Of a stretch of 64,000 nucleotides of DNA, positions 44,106 to 53,669 are shown piece after piece; the stretch's first letter is position 1; each line of letters begins with the position of its first letter. Source of the stretch: Deinococcus radiopugnans ATCC 19172. GTDB taxonomy: Bacteria; Deinococcota; Deinococci; Deinococcales; Deinococcaceae. The DNA lies in contig NZ_VDMO01000001.1 in the NCBI RefSeq assembly GCF_006335125.1, positions 62,001-126,000 of the forward strand, written 5' to 3'. The notes below the pieces were generated by a model. That model was given only the letters and a program-made list of their open reading frames with translations. It did not search any database and was not told the origin of the DNA. The position numbers and the translations under genes are program-made.

Positions 44106-45224
44106 ATGCCTGCGCCGCCCCTCCAAGACCGTGACCCCCGCCGCGAGTACGACCAGGCCCGCCAGACCTGCCCTGTGCAGCGGCAGGCCGGAAAGGTGAT
44201 CGTCTACGGGCATCCTGAAGTGACCGAGGTCGTCACTCAGCCTGAGCTCTTTTCAAGCGCGGTGTCACGCTTCCGGCAACTTCCCAACGGGCTGGACGGG
44301 GCCGAGCACCAGCAGTGGCGGGCGTTAACGGACCCGTACCTGATGGACCCCGAGAACCTGCGTGAGGTCGAGCACCTCGCGCGGCAGGTGATGCGCGAGG
44401 TGCTGGGTGGCCTGACCCTGCCCGCCACCGTGGAGGCGGTCAGCGACCTGGGGGCGCGCTACGCGGTGCGCGTGCAGCTGCGCTGGCTGGGCTGGCAGGC
44501 CGATCTGGAGGGCCAGCTGCTGGACTGGGTGCAGGAAAACCGCCGCGCCTCCCGCTCCGGGGACCACGCGTGGACGGGCCGGGTGGCCGAGGCGTTCGAC
44601 GCGATCATCCGCGGCGAACTGGCCCGCCGGCGTGGGCAGGAACGGGACGACGTCACCGCCCGCCTGATGAACGAACAGGGCTCGGGCCGCCCGCTGCAGG
44701 ATGAGGCACTGGTGTCGGTCCTGCGCAACTGGACCTCGGGCGACCTGGGGTCTCTGGCGCTGTGCGCCGGCGTGATCGTGGCTTTCCTGGCCGAGCACGC
44801 CGAGGTTCAGGCCCGGCTCCGGGCGGGAGTGACGACGCAGGAATTTGACGCCGCGCTGGACGAGATCCTGCGGATGGATGACCCCTTCGTGGCCAACCGC
44901 CGCGTGGCGCTCCGGGACACCCGGTTGGGCGGGGTGGCCGTCGCCCGGGGAGAGGTGGTGCAGGTCAACTGGACGGCGGCCAACCGCGACCCGCGCGTCT
45001 TTGCCGATCCTGACGCCTTCTGTCCCGCGAAGCATGCGCCTGACAACCTGGTCTACGGCCTGGGACCGCATGCCTGTCCCGGACGGGCGCTGTCCACCCT
45101 GGAACTGCACGTGTTCACCGAAGAGTTGCTGCGCGCCACCCACAGCGTCACCTGGGCCGCAGCAAGCACCCGGGAGCTGCCTCCGGGCGGGGGATACGCG
45201 ACGGTGGTGGTGCGCCTGGCCTGA
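44106..45224 (+). CDS. Cytochrome P450-like protein
   Basis: 372 residues. The heme loop is 'YGLGPHACPGRALSTLEL' with the Cys ligand near 320, and the ExxR motif is 'DEILRMDDPFVANRR'. The I-helix 'SLALCAGVIVAFLAEHAEVQ' lacks the usual acidic-Thr pair for oxygen activation, so it may act with peroxide or have an unusual reaction. TAACAT at 44094-44099 is 6 nt before the ATG (leaderless). It is short at the N-terminus but complete. No ferredoxin or reductase is nearby. Confidence 0.88.
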   Translation: MPAPPLQDRDPRREYDQARQTCPVQRQAGKVIVYGHPEVTEVVTQPELFSSAVSRFRQLPNGLDGAEHQQWRALTDPYLMDPENLREVEHLARQVMREVLGGLTLPATVEAVSDLGARYAVRVQLRWLGWQADLEGQLLDWVQENRRASRSGDHAWTGRVAEAFDAIIRGELARRRGQERDDVTARLMNEQGSGRPLQDEALVSVLRNWTSGDLGSLALCAGVIVAFLAEHAEVQARLRAGVTTQEFDAALDEILRMDDPFVANRRVALRDTRLGGVAVARGEVVQVNWTAANRDPRVFADPDAFCPAKHAPDNLVYGLGPHACPGRALSTLELHVFTEELLRATHSVTWAAASTRELPPGGGYATVVVRLA

Positions 45225-45409
45225 GCCGTCCGCAGGAGGCACAACGGCGTCATGAACGGGCCGCGCACGGGACGGACAGCCCCACCACCCTCACCGCAAC
45301 GGTGGGCTGCCCCATCTTTCCACCGGGCTGAGAGCCTGGAGGTGGGCGCCGGGTGCTGAAGCTCCGTGGGCCAGGACCGCACCTGCCCGGCTGTTTGTTA
45401 GCGTGACGC

Positions 45410-46516
45410 ATGTTCCGCGACCCACCCCCACCCTTCCGGCGGCGCCTGCGCGAGCTGGGCATCGTGCCCGGTATCCTGGCGCCCGGCCCGCTCAACGCCA
45501 TCACCGACGTCTCTGACGTTCTGGTGGGGCACGAAACCCTGATGGTGGAACCGGGCCTGCGGACCGGCGTGAGCGCCGTTCTCCCCCACCGCGGCAACGT
45601 CTTCGAGGACCGCGTTCCCGCCGGCGTCGCCATCGGCAACGGCTTCGGAAAATTCGTGGGGCTGACGCAGGTTCAGGAGCTGGGGGAACTGGAAACGCCG
45701 GTCCTGCTGACCAACACCCTGAGCGTGGCCCCGGCGATGCAGGGACTGGTGGAATGGACGCTGGCCCGCAACCCGCAGGCCCTCAGCGTGAACGCCGTGG
45801 TGGGCGAGACCAACGACGGCGTGGTCAACGACATCCGGGCGCGGGCGCTGACCCCCGAACATGCGCTTCGCGCGCTGGCCGCGGCGCGTGGCGGCCCCGT
45901 GCAGGAGGGCTGTGTGGGCGCGGGCACCGGAACGGTGGCCTTCGGCTGGAAGGCCGGGATGGGCACCAGTTCCCGCGTGCTGCCGGCCTCGCTGGGCGGC
46001 CACACGGTCGGCGTGCTGGCACAGGTGAATTTCGGCGGGGTGCTGCAGGTGGCCGGCCTGCCGGTGGGCCAGCGGACCGGACGGCACTACCTGCGCGGCG
46101 AGCTGGACCGGGGCGACGCGGACGGCTCGGTGGTGTTCATCCTCGCGACGGACGCGCCGCTGTCGGACCGCAACCTGCGCCGGCTGGCCGGGCGGGCCTT
46201 TCTGGGCCTGGGCCGCACCGGCTCGGCCATGAGCAGCGGCAGCGGGGACTACGCGCTGGCCTTTTCAACGGCGCAGGCGGTGCGGCGCACCCCACCCAGG
46301 CGCGGCGCACCCTGGACCCCGCTGGAGCTGCCCAACGATCTGGTCTCGCCGCTGTTCCTGGCCGCCATCGAGGCGGCGGAGGAGGCCATCCTCAACGCGC
46401 TGTGCATGGCGGTGCCGGTGACCACCCATGACGGTCAGCAGATCGAGGCCCTGCCGCTGGAGCTGCTGGCCGACGCCTGGGCCGCGGCTGGGCGTGGGCG
46501 GCCCGGACAGGGTTGA
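45410..46516 (+). CDS. P1 family peptidase (DmpA/L-aminopeptidase D-esterase type)
   Basis: 368 residues. '[20 protein letters not shown]', '[20 protein letters not shown]', '[20 protein letters not shown]' and '[12 protein letters not shown]' are family blocks. The self-cleaving nucleophile should be the Ser in '[16 protein letters not shown]'. The precursor is expected to split there into two chains and act as an N-terminal-nucleophile aminopeptidase. TAGCGT at 45399-45404 is 5 nt before the ATG. Free-standing. Confidence 0.88.
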   Translation: MFRDPPPPFRRRLRELGIVPGILAPGPLNAITDVSDVLVGHETLMVEPGLRTGVSAVLPHRGNVFEDRVPAGVAIGNGFGKFVGLTQVQELGELETPVLLTNTLSVAPAMQGLVEWTLARNPQALSVNAVVGETNDGVVNDIRARALTPEHALRALAAARGGPVQEGCVGAGTGTVAFGWKAGMGTSSRVLPASLGGHTVGVLAQVNFGGVLQVAGLPVGQRTGRHYLRGELDRGDADGSVVFILATDAPLSDRNLRRLAGRAFLGLGRTGSAMSSGSGDYALAFSTAQAVRRTPPRRGAPWTPLELPNDLVSPLFLAAIEAAEEAILNALCMAVPVTTHDGQQIEALPLELLADAWAAAGRGRPGQG

Positions 46517-46680
46517 CCTCGGGGTGTGATGGACACCCGGCACGCGGCGCTTGCTCACCTGAGTGTTCCCTCCCCTCCCCTGGTGGCCTGGCAAAGTGCC
46601 CCATCGGCGGCGTTCGGTTGCCCATGACCAGACTTATAAAAAACCGCTTGTCAGACGCGGGACAGACGCCGCCCGGCAGG

Positions 46681-48216
46681 ATGCGGACCATGATCGGCGC
46701 CCCCTTGCCACCTCACGAATACGTCCGGCTGCTGGATCTGGCCCGCTACGAGATTCTCGACACCCCCCGTGAGGAAGTGTTCGACCGCATCACCCGGCTG
46801 ACCGCCCGCCTGCTGGGCACCCCGGTGGCGGTGATCAACTTCGTGGACCAGGACCGCCAGTGGGGCAAGTCCAGCGTGGGGGTGGGCGACACGACGGCCC
46901 CACGCCACGATTCGTTCTGCGCGTGGACCATCCTGCAGGACGGGCCGCTGGTGATCGAGGACACCCAGACCGATCCACGCTTCGCGCACAACCCGATGGT
47001 GACCGGCGAACCGCACATCCGCATGTACGCGGGCGCGCCGCTGACCACCCCGGCGGGGCAGCGCATCGGCACGCTGTGCGTCACCCATCACCAGTTCCAC
47101 CCCCTGACCCCGGACGACCTGCAGGCCCTGCAGGACCTGGCCGCGCTGGTCATGGGCGAGCTGGAACTGCGGGCCAGTTCCCTGGCGCTGGCCCATGAGC
47201 TCAATGCCCAGCAACTGCGCAATGCCGACTTGCAGCGCAGTCTCGCCCACGCCCACGTCCTGGAAGGCGTCAGCAGCCTGATGGACCTGGACCTGAGCCC
47301 CGAGGAAACGACCCTGAGCGCTGCGGCCCTGCTGGGCGAGGCGCTGAACGCGGACTACATCGGGCTGCTGATCTTCGAGGGCGGCGAGCTGCGCGTGGAG
47401 GCCGCTCACCAGACCCCGCAGGTGGCTCCGGCCATGGGCGCCCTGCCCGCCCCGCGGCCCGACTGGTCCGGCTCGATCACGCGGACCCTCACCGATCTCA
47501 GGCGCCCGCTGTACCTGGACGACTACCCGTCGGTCCCCGGCGCGCTGACAACGATGGTGGACGCCGGGGTTCAGCAGGTGGCCTGGAAACCGCTGGGCAC
47601 CCGCGGCGGCGTGACCTCGCTGCTGATGGCCGTGCGGCTGCGCGACAATCCGGTGACGCGCTGGCGGGGCAGCGACCGGGCGCTGCTGGAGGCGGCGGGG
47701 CGCAGCGTGCGGGGCGCCCTGGACCGGCGGCTGGAAATGCAGCTGGCCCGCCAGGAGGCCCGGCACGACGCGCTGACCGGCCTGCTCAACCGCCGGGCGC
47801 TGGAGGAGGACCTGCGGCAGCGCCAGCAGGACGGCGCGCCCTTTCTGCTGGCCGGGCTGGACCTCGACGGCCTGAAGGCGCTGAACGATCAGGAGGGCCA
47901 CGCGCAGGGCGACAAGCTGCTGCAGGTGTTCGCCCGCACCCTCCGGATGGAGGTGGGCAAGGCGGGAGAGGTCTACCGCCTGGGCGGCGACGAATTCGTG
48001 ATCCTGGAGAGCGTGGACGAGGACGCGGTTCATCACGCGGTGGACATGGCGGTGCTGGCCGCCCGGCAGGTGGGCGCGCTGCGCGGAGCCAGCGTGGGGG
48101 TGGCCCACAGCCACGAGGGCGAGGGCGAAGCGCTGCTGGCGCTGGCCGATGAGCGCATGTACGGGGTCAAACGGCGGCGGCAGGCCGTGCGGCAACAGCA
48201 GGCCCTCTCGTCCTGA
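46681..48216 (+). CDS. Diguanylate cyclase with two GAF-like sensor domains
   Basis: 511 residues from ATG 46681 (ATG 46690 also possible). GAF 1 is at about 20-165 ('[20 protein letters not shown]'), a short helix, then GAF 2 at about 200-345, then GGDEF from about 360 ('[18 protein letters not shown]', '[18 protein letters not shown]') with '[11 protein letters not shown]' near 440, intact for making cyclic di-GMP. The RxxD inhibitory site is not seen. It is a cytoplasmic sensor; no membrane segment. An EAL phosphodiesterase lies about 2 kb downstream. Confidence 0.9.
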   Translation: MRTMIGAPLPPHEYVRLLDLARYEILDTPREEVFDRITRLTARLLGTPVAVINFVDQDRQWGKSSVGVGDTTAPRHDSFCAWTILQDGPLVIEDTQTDPRFAHNPMVTGEPHIRMYAGAPLTTPAGQRIGTLCVTHHQFHPLTPDDLQALQDLAALVMGELELRASSLALAHELNAQQLRNADLQRSLAHAHVLEGVSSLMDLDLSPEETTLSAAALLGEALNADYIGLLIFEGGELRVEAAHQTPQVAPAMGALPAPRPDWSGSITRTLTDLRRPLYLDDYPSVPGALTTMVDAGVQQVAWKPLGTRGGVTSLLMAVRLRDNPVTRWRGSDRALLEAAGRSVRGALDRRLEMQLARQEARHDALTGLLNRRALEEDLRQRQQDGAPFLLAGLDLDGLKALNDQEGHAQGDKLLQVFARTLRMEVGKAGEVYRLGGDEFVILESVDEDAVHHAVDMAVLAARQVGALRGASVGVAHSHEGEGEALLALADERMYGVKRRRQAVRQQQALSS

Positions 48217-48267
48217 GCGGCTGATCCGACCTGTGCTTCTCCCCTGGCCCGCCCACGCTGAGGCGGA

Positions 48268-49179
48268 TTAGGACCGCTCCGGTCCAGTCCGGTCCCCGGC
48301 CGCCAGCCGCTCGATTTCCAGAATCAGGGCGCTGTGGTCCAGCCCGCCCCCACCGTCCCGCGCCAGCGCGCCGAACAGGTCATGCACGCGCCGACTCAGC
48401 GGCAGGGTCAGGCCCACGGTGGCCGCCACGTCCAGCACGGCGTCCAGATCCTTGAGCTGGGTGGTCACGGTGCCGCCCGGCTCGAAGCGGCGTTCGTTCA
48501 TGCGCTGGCCGTGCAGTTCCAGGATGCGGCTGTGGGCGAAGCCGCCCATGATCGCCTCACGCACCTGGACGGGATCGGCCCCGCCCGCACGCGCCAGGCT
48601 CAGGCCCTCGGCCACCGCGCCGATGGTCACGGCCACAATCGCCTGATTGACCAGCTTGCACAGCTGGCCGGCTCCGTGCGGCCCGACCAGCGTGGGCCGG
48701 CCCAGCACGCTCAGCAGCGGCGCGGCGCGCTCGAAATCGGGCTGATCGCCGCCCACCATGATCGCCAGCGTACCCTCGGCCGCCCCCACGGTGCCGCCGC
48801 TGACCGGGGCGTCCAGCGCCTGGCCCTGCCGCGCGGCGATCAGCCCGGCGTGTTCACGGGCCAGCGCCGGGTGGATGCTGCTCATGTCGACGAACAGCGT
48901 GCCGGGGCGCGCGGCTTCCAGCACGCCGCCGCGCAGCACCTCGCCCACCACCGGGCCGTCGGGCAGCATGGTGATGACCACGTCCGCCTCTGTCACCGCC
49001 TCCGCCGCGCTGGGGGCCGCCCCCGCCCCGGCCTCCACCAGTTCGGCCAGCGGCTGCGGCGAGCGGTTGAAGGCGGTCACCGGCACGCCCGCCGCGAGCA
49101 GTCGCCGGACCATCGGGCGGCCCATCAGGCCGGTGCCGAGAAAGGCCACCTTCGGCCAGGAGGCTGAACGGGCGCTCAC
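48268..49179 (-). CDS. 3-hydroxyisobutyrate dehydrogenase/tartronate semialdehyde reductase family
   Basis: 303 residues from a GTG start. 'VAFLGTGLMGRPMVRRLLAA' is the NAD(P)-binding opening, 'LDAPVSGGTVGAAEGTLAIM' the substrate-binding block and 'GAGQLCKLVNQAIVAVT' contains the catalytic Lys. It oxidises or reduces a beta-hydroxy acid. It begins 4 bp after the lactonase stop, so the two work in one operon, probably in sugar-acid breakdown. Confidence 0.9.
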   Translation of the reverse strand: MSARSASWPKVAFLGTGLMGRPMVRRLLAAGVPVTAFNRSPQPLAELVEAGAGAAPSAAEAVTEADVVITMLPDGPVVGEVLRGGVLEAARPGTLFVDMSSIHPALAREHAGLIAARQGQALDAPVSGGTVGAAEGTLAIMVGGDQPDFERAAPLLSVLGRPTLVGPHGAGQLCKLVNQAIVAVTIGAVAEGLSLARAGGADPVQVREAIMGGFAHSRILELHGQRMNERRFEPGGTVTTQLKDLDAVLDVAATVGLTLPLSRRVHDLFGALARDGGGGLDHSALILEIERLAAGDRTGPERS

Positions 49180-49183
49180 GCCG

Positions 49184-50134
49184 TTACGCCGTCACGCCGC
49201 GCACGTTGACCTCGAAGCGGTACAGGCTGGTGCTGGCCGCGATAAACAGGGTGGTGCCGTCCGGGCCGCCGAAGGTCAGGTTGCCGATGGCCTCGGGCAC
49301 CGCGATCTCGCCCAGGCGGGTGCCGTCCGGCGCGAAGACCTGCACGCCGCTGCCGCTGCTGGTCCACAGGTTGCCGTGAACGTCCACCCGGAAGCCGTCG
49401 GGAAAGCCCGGCGAGACCTCGGCGAACACGCGGGCATGGGCCGCCTCGCCGTCCACCACGTCACCGTCCACCACGTCGTAGGCCAGGATATGGTGATGCC
49501 GCTCGGGCCAGTGCGTTTCACCCGAATGCGTCCCCGCCGTGTCGCCCACGTACAGCACCGATTCGTCCGGACTGAAGGCCAGCCCGTTGGGACAGACCAT
49601 CCCGCGCACCACTGCCCGGAGGTCCCCCGTTTCGGGATCAAAGCGGTAGACCTCCTGCCCCGGCTGCTCCTGGGTGCCGCCGTAGCCTTCCTGCGGCTGA
49701 ATCAGGCCGTACGGTGGATCGGTAAACCAGATGCTTCCGTCACGCGCCACCACCACGTCGTTGGGACTGTTGAGGCGCCGGCCCCGGTACTCGCCCACCA
49801 GCACCGTCCAGCGGCCGTCCTGCTCCTGCCGGACGATGGCGCGCTCCCCGTGCGAGCAGCCGACGATGCGGCCCTGGTGGTCCAGGGCGTGACCGTTCTG
49901 GAAGTGCGAGGGCTTCAGGTACTCCTGCACCTCGTGACCCTCCTGCCAGACCAGCAGGCGGTTGCCGGGAATGTCGCTCCAGACCACGCGGCCATCCGGC
50001 AGGTACACCGGCCCCTCGCCCCAGGTGGACCCGGTCCACAGCCGCTCCAGCACGGCTCCGGCTTTGAGCAAGGGGCGCAGGCGCTCGTCGGCCATCTCGA
50101 TGTGTGTCTCAGGGTTCGTTGCGGGTGCGTCCAA
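49184..50134 (-). CDS. SMP-30/gluconolactonase family protein
   Basis: 316 residues from TTG 50134, which has GGGGGAAG 7 nt upstream. Metal-site blocks of the six-bladed propeller are present: 'GEGPVYLPDGRVVWSDIPGN', 'LNSPNDVVVARDGSIWFTDP', 'CPNGLAFSPDESVLYVGDT'. It hydrolyses sugar lactones with a divalent metal. A small frame of 40 codons ends 2 bp before the TTG, suggesting translational coupling. Followed by the HIBADH-type gene. Confidence 0.9.
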   Translation of the reverse strand: MDAPATNPETHIEMADERLRPLLKAGAVLERLWTGSTWGEGPVYLPDGRVVWSDIPGNRLLVWQEGHEVQEYLKPSHFQNGHALDHQGRIVGCSHGERAIVRQEQDGRWTVLVGEYRGRRLNSPNDVVVARDGSIWFTDPPYGLIQPQEGYGGTQEQPGQEVYRFDPETGDLRAVVRGMVCPNGLAFSPDESVLYVGDTAGTHSGETHWPERHHHILAYDVVDGDVVDGEAAHARVFAEVSPGFPDGFRVDVHGNLWTSSGSGVQVFAPDGTRLGEIAVPEAIGNLTFGGPDGTTLFIAASTSLYRFEVNVRGVTA

Positions 50135-50136
50135 GA

Positions 50137-50259
50137 TCAGTCTTCCCCCTCGTCTGGTGCTGGCTCGTCTGGTACTGGCTCGTCCGGCTCCAGCATATCC
50201 CGCTGATCCTGGGGCTCCAGACTCACGCTGGCGGCCCGTTCCACTCGCTGTTTAGACAA
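50137..50259 (-). CDS. Possible 40-aa acidic leader protein before the lactonase
   Basis: A TTG at 50259 opens a frame starting 'MSKQRVERAASVSLEPQDQR' and ending in three copies of a Glu-Pro/Asp repeat (PDEPVPDEPAPDE), encoded by a 15-bp tandem repeat at 50149-50193. Its TGA lies 2 bp before the lactonase TTG. Codon choice looks coding. No ribosome site is seen, so it would be leaderless or initiated further up. Confidence 0.4.
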   Translation of the reverse strand: MSKQRVERAASVSLEPQDQRDMLEPDEPVPDEPAPDEGED

Positions 50260-50277
50260 GTGCGGTCTGTTTAGACA
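50249..50277. promoter_or_regulatory. Direct-repeat operator candidate TGTTTAGACA
   Basis: Two identical 10-mers (50249-50258 and 50268-50277), each nearly palindromic, 19 bp apart, in the divergent gap between the lactonase operon and the EAL gene. The form resembles GntR/LacI-type operators of sugar-acid genes; the regulator is not in the window. Confidence 0.45.
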
Positions 50278-50334
50278 CCGGGCCGTGCATCACGGTCAGG
50301 ATCGCCGGCCATCCCTTGCGGAACACCTCAGAAA

Positions 50335-51432
50335 ATGAGTTTGTCAGAAGGGGTTTGTCAGGATATTTTCGTGTCTGTGCCCCTCCCGCCCACCCCCCCG
50401 CTCCCGGCGAGGTGCGACTGTCAGGCCATCCGGCCCACAGCCGCCAACGGTCCGGACGGGCTGGCTGTCCGGGCGGCGTCCACCCACCTTCAGCGCAAGC
50501 TCTGGACCGCCCTGGAGGCGCACCACGTCCGCTTCCACAGCCACGGGGCGGCGTTCGTCCTGGCTCCCGAGACCTTCGCCACGCTCCGGGCACTGCTCTG
50601 CACCTTCACGTCCACCGAACGTCAGGAAGTGCTCGCCACGCCGTGGCACGGGGACGGCCCGGACCCCTGGCAGACCGCACCGCTGGAACAGTGGCTGCAC
50701 CGCCTGGACACCGCCTGGTTTTCCGACGCCTGCCAGCACCTGTCTTTTGACGTCCAGCCTATCGTGGAGCTGCGCGGCCTGCAGGTCTACGGTCATGAGG
50801 CGCTGGTCCGCGCGCAGTGGGACGGGCAGCGGCTGGGGGCGCCCGCCCTGCTGCGCGCCGCCGCCGCCCACGGGCAGCGCCGCGCCTTCGACGCCCACGC
50901 CCGCCTGGGCGCCATCACCCAGGTGTATCCGGCGCTGCCCCGGGACCAGCGGCTGTTCATCAACTTCTCGCCCAGCGTGGTCTACAACCCCGACGTCTGT
51001 CTGCGCTCGACTTTTGAGACCTGCCGTCAGGTGGGGGCCGACTTCTCCCGGCTGGTGTTCGAGGTGACCGAGAGCGAGGCGTTCCCTGACCTGACGCTGC
51101 TGCGGCGCTACCGGGCCGAGGGCGCGCAGGTGGCGCTGGACGATCTGGGGGCCGGGCACACCAGCCTGACCTACCTGGCCGAGTTGCAGCCGGATGTGGT
51201 GAAGCTGGACCGTGGCCTGACGCATGGGCTGACCGGCGACGACGCCCGGATGCCGCTGGTGCAGGCCCTGATCACGTATGCCCACGATCTGGGCATCCGC
51301 GTGGTGGCCGAGGGCATTGAAACCGCCGCTGAACTGGCCCTGGTGACCGCGCTGGGCAGCGATTACGGCCAGGGCTACCACCTGGGCCGCCCGGCAGCGC
51401 AGCCAGTCTTCGGTGGCCTGCACCTGTCCTAA
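50335..51432 (+). CDS. EAL-domain cyclic di-GMP phosphodiesterase
   Basis: 365 residues. The first 130 residues are a separate domain I do not recognise (two Cys near the start, 'RCDCQ'). The EAL domain has all expected residues: 'VYGHEALVRAQ' (the EAL motif itself), 'FINFSPSVVYNP', 'LVFEVTESEAF', 'VALDDLGAGHTS', 'DVVKLDRGLTH' and 'VVAEGIETAAEL'. It should cleave cyclic di-GMP. ATG 50335 is used, but the in-frame GTG codons at 50371 and 50377 are possible. Confidence 0.88.
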   Translation: MSLSEGVCQDIFVSVPLPPTPPLPARCDCQAIRPTAANGPDGLAVRAASTHLQRKLWTALEAHHVRFHSHGAAFVLAPETFATLRALLCTFTSTERQEVLATPWHGDGPDPWQTAPLEQWLHRLDTAWFSDACQHLSFDVQPIVELRGLQVYGHEALVRAQWDGQRLGAPALLRAAAAHGQRRAFDAHARLGAITQVYPALPRDQRLFINFSPSVVYNPDVCLRSTFETCRQVGADFSRLVFEVTESEAFPDLTLLRRYRAEGAQVALDDLGAGHTSLTYLAELQPDVVKLDRGLTHGLTGDDARMPLVQALITYAHDLGIRVVAEGIETAAELALVTALGSDYGQGYHLGRPAAQPVFGGLHLS

Positions 51433-51508
51433 CTGCGCGTGGGCCGCGCCGCTGCCGGGAGCCGCCAGCGGCGCAGATGATCCCACCAGAACAGTTCGTC
51501 AACTGGAC

Positions 51509-51537
51509 TTGACGCCCCGTACAGTCGACGCTACGCT
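51509..51537 (+). promoter_or_regulatory. Sigma-70-type promoter of the HTH-PBP regulator
   Basis: TTGACG (51509-51514), 17-bp spacer, TACGCT (51532-51537). The ATG at 51543 is 5 nt after the -10, so the message is leaderless. The clearest housekeeping promoter in the window. Confidence 0.7.
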
Positions 51538-51542
51538 CAGGC

Positions 51543-52664
51543 ATGTCTTACGCGCTGGGTGTGCTGCGCTCCTCTGTGCAGGAGCAGCGGAAGCAGGCGG
51601 GGCTGGGGGCCGCCGAGCTGGCCCGCCGGGCGGGCATCACCCGTCAGGCGCTGCACAACATCGAAACGGGCCATTCGGCGCCCACCACCGTGGTGGCGTT
51701 GCGGCTGGCCCAGGCGCTGGGTTGCCGCGTCGACGAACTGTTCAGCCTGAGTCCCGGCACCGTGCAGGCCCGCCTGACCGGCGACGCCGCGCCGGGGGGA
51801 CGCGTGCGGCTGGCCCGGCTGGCCCACGAGCTGCTGGCCGTGCCGCTGCACGGCGCGGCGGGCCTGACCCACCAGGCCGACGGCATGATCACGGCGCAGC
51901 GGGGGGCGCAGGTGGACGTGGACCTGGGCGGCGACCTGGAGCTGGCCGGGCGCTCGGCCGTCCTGACCGGTTGCGATCCCTCGCTGGATCTGCTGGCCGC
52001 CCACACCGGGCGGGCCGCGCCAGGGACACGGGTAATCACGCGCCCGGCCTCCAGTCAGGCGGCGCTGGCAAGCCTGGCGGCGGGCGAGGCGCACGTGGCG
52101 GGCGTTCACCTGTGGGACGCGGAGAGCCAGGAATCCAACCTGCCGTTCGTGCACCGCCTGGGTCTGAACCAGCCGGTGCATGTCATCGCGCTGTGGACCT
52201 GGGAGCAGGGCCTGCTGACGGCGGCGGGCAATCCCAGGCACGTCCGGGGCGTGGGCGACCTGCGCGGCGGCACCCTGCGCCTGATCAACCGTGACCCCGG
52301 CGCGGGCAGCCGTCTGATGCTGGACGCGTGGCTGGACGCGGCGGGCATCGGCGGCCCCGAACGGCAGGCGCTGCCCGGCTACCGCGACGAGGTGGACTCC
52401 CCGCTGGAGGCCGCCCGCCGAGTGCAGTCGGGCGCGGCCGACGTCGCGCCCGGCCCCCGCATCGCCGCGCAGGCGCTGGGGCTGCATTTCGTGCCTCTGC
52501 AACGCGAACACTTTGACCTGATCGTGCCTGAGGCCCACCTGAACCATCCGGCAGTCCAGGCGCTGCTGCACACGGCCCGCAGCCCGGCCTTCCTGCTGGA
52601 ACTGGCCGCGCTGGGCGGCTACGACGCGGCGCAGGTGGGGCATCTGCGGGGCATCGTCGCATGA
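51543..52664 (+). CDS. Helix-turn-helix regulator with periplasmic-binding-like domain, molybdate-linked
   Basis: 373 residues. The XRE-type HTH is at about 18-65 ('AAELARRAGITRQALHNIET'). The rest is a PBP-like domain used by one-component regulators that sense molybdate, tungstate or cofactors ('LTGCDPSLDLLAAHTGRAAP', 'GTLRLINRDPGAGSRLMLDA', 'AADVAPGPRIAAQALGLHFV'). It is followed 40 bp later by modA, so it probably regulates molybdate uptake. Leaderless. Confidence 0.88.
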   Translation: MSYALGVLRSSVQEQRKQAGLGAAELARRAGITRQALHNIETGHSAPTTVVALRLAQALGCRVDELFSLSPGTVQARLTGDAAPGGRVRLARLAHELLAVPLHGAAGLTHQADGMITAQRGAQVDVDLGGDLELAGRSAVLTGCDPSLDLLAAHTGRAAPGTRVITRPASSQAALASLAAGEAHVAGVHLWDAESQESNLPFVHRLGLNQPVHVIALWTWEQGLLTAAGNPRHVRGVGDLRGGTLRLINRDPGAGSRLMLDAWLDAAGIGGPERQALPGYRDEVDSPLEAARRVQSGAADVAPGPRIAAQALGLHFVPLQREHFDLIVPEAHLNHPAVQALLHTARSPAFLLELAALGGYDAAQVGHLRGIVA

Positions 52665-52704
52665 CCTTCACTCCGGCCCCATTCCAGTCCAGCTGAGGTT
52701 CACG

Positions 52705-53466
52705 ATGAAGAAAAAACTGCTGATGTCCACCCTTCTCCTGAGCCTGGGCAGTGCCAGCGCGGCCAACCTGACCGTGTTCGCCGCCGCCTCGCTGACCGAC
52801 GCCTTCGCCGAGATCGGTCAGGCCTTCGACGCGAAGACCGGGCACACCACCCGCTTCCAGTTCGCTGGATCGCAGGCCCTGAGGACGCAACTGGACCACG
52901 GCGCGCGGGCCGACGTGTACGCCAGCGCCAACAACGCGCAGTTCGACCCACTGGTGAAATCGGGGCTGGTCACGGCCGGTCAGCCGTTCCTGAGCAACCG
53001 GCTGGCCGTGATCGCCCCGAAGAACAACGCGAAAGTACAGACGCTGGCAGACCTGAGCAAACCGGGCCTCAAACTGGTGATCGCCGACAAGGCCGTGCCC
53101 GTCGGCGATTACACCCGCCGTATGATCAGCGCCATTGACAAGTCCGGCGCTTACGGTCAGGACTTCTCGGGGCAGTTCCTGAAAAACGTGGTGAGCGAGG
53201 AGCCGAATGTGCGGCAGGTGGCCCTGAAGGTGCAACTGGGCGAGGCGGACGCCGCCGTGGTCTACAGCTCGGACGTCACGCCTGCCCTGCGGCCCAATGT
53301 CCGGGTGATCACGCTGCCCACCCGCTTCAACCAGAGCGCGAGCTACCCCATCGGGACGCTGAAGGACGCGGCCAGTCCGGAGGCGGCGCAGGCTTTCGTG
53401 AAGTTCGTGCTGTCGGGCGAGGGACAGGCCATCTTGAAGAAATGGGGCTTTCTGAAACCACAGTAA
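52705..53466 (+). CDS. modA: Molybdate-binding protein ModA
   Basis: 253 residues; signal peptide MKKKLLMSTLLLSLGSASA. The mature part starts 'NLTVFAAASLTDAFAEIGQA', the standard ModA opening, with 'FAGSQALRTQLDHGARADVY', 'PVGDYTRRMISAIDKSG' and 'AAVVYSSDVTPAL'. It captures molybdate or tungstate outside the membrane and passes it to ModB. Second gene of the cluster after the HTH-PBP regulator. Confidence 0.93.
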   Translation: MKKKLLMSTLLLSLGSASAANLTVFAAASLTDAFAEIGQAFDAKTGHTTRFQFAGSQALRTQLDHGARADVYASANNAQFDPLVKSGLVTAGQPFLSNRLAVIAPKNNAKVQTLADLSKPGLKLVIADKAVPVGDYTRRMISAIDKSGAYGQDFSGQFLKNVVSEEPNVRQVALKVQLGEADAAVVYSSDVTPALRPNVRVITLPTRFNQSASYPIGTLKDAASPEAAQAFVKFVLSGEGQAILKKWGFLKPQ

Positions 53467-53669
53467 TGCCCACCTGCCCGCAGCCCCCAGCCTTCTCCGC
53501 GCCACCCAGGGAGACCCATGTCGCTCAGCCGTCCCTATCCCCTTGACTGTTCCGTGTCCGCCCGTCCAGTTCCGCTCCCGTCCAGTCCAGGCGTGACGCG
53601 CTGATCAGCCGGCCCCTTCCCGACGACGCGGCCGCCCGCCGCCCGTCCGCCCGCCCCAGACGGCGCGGC

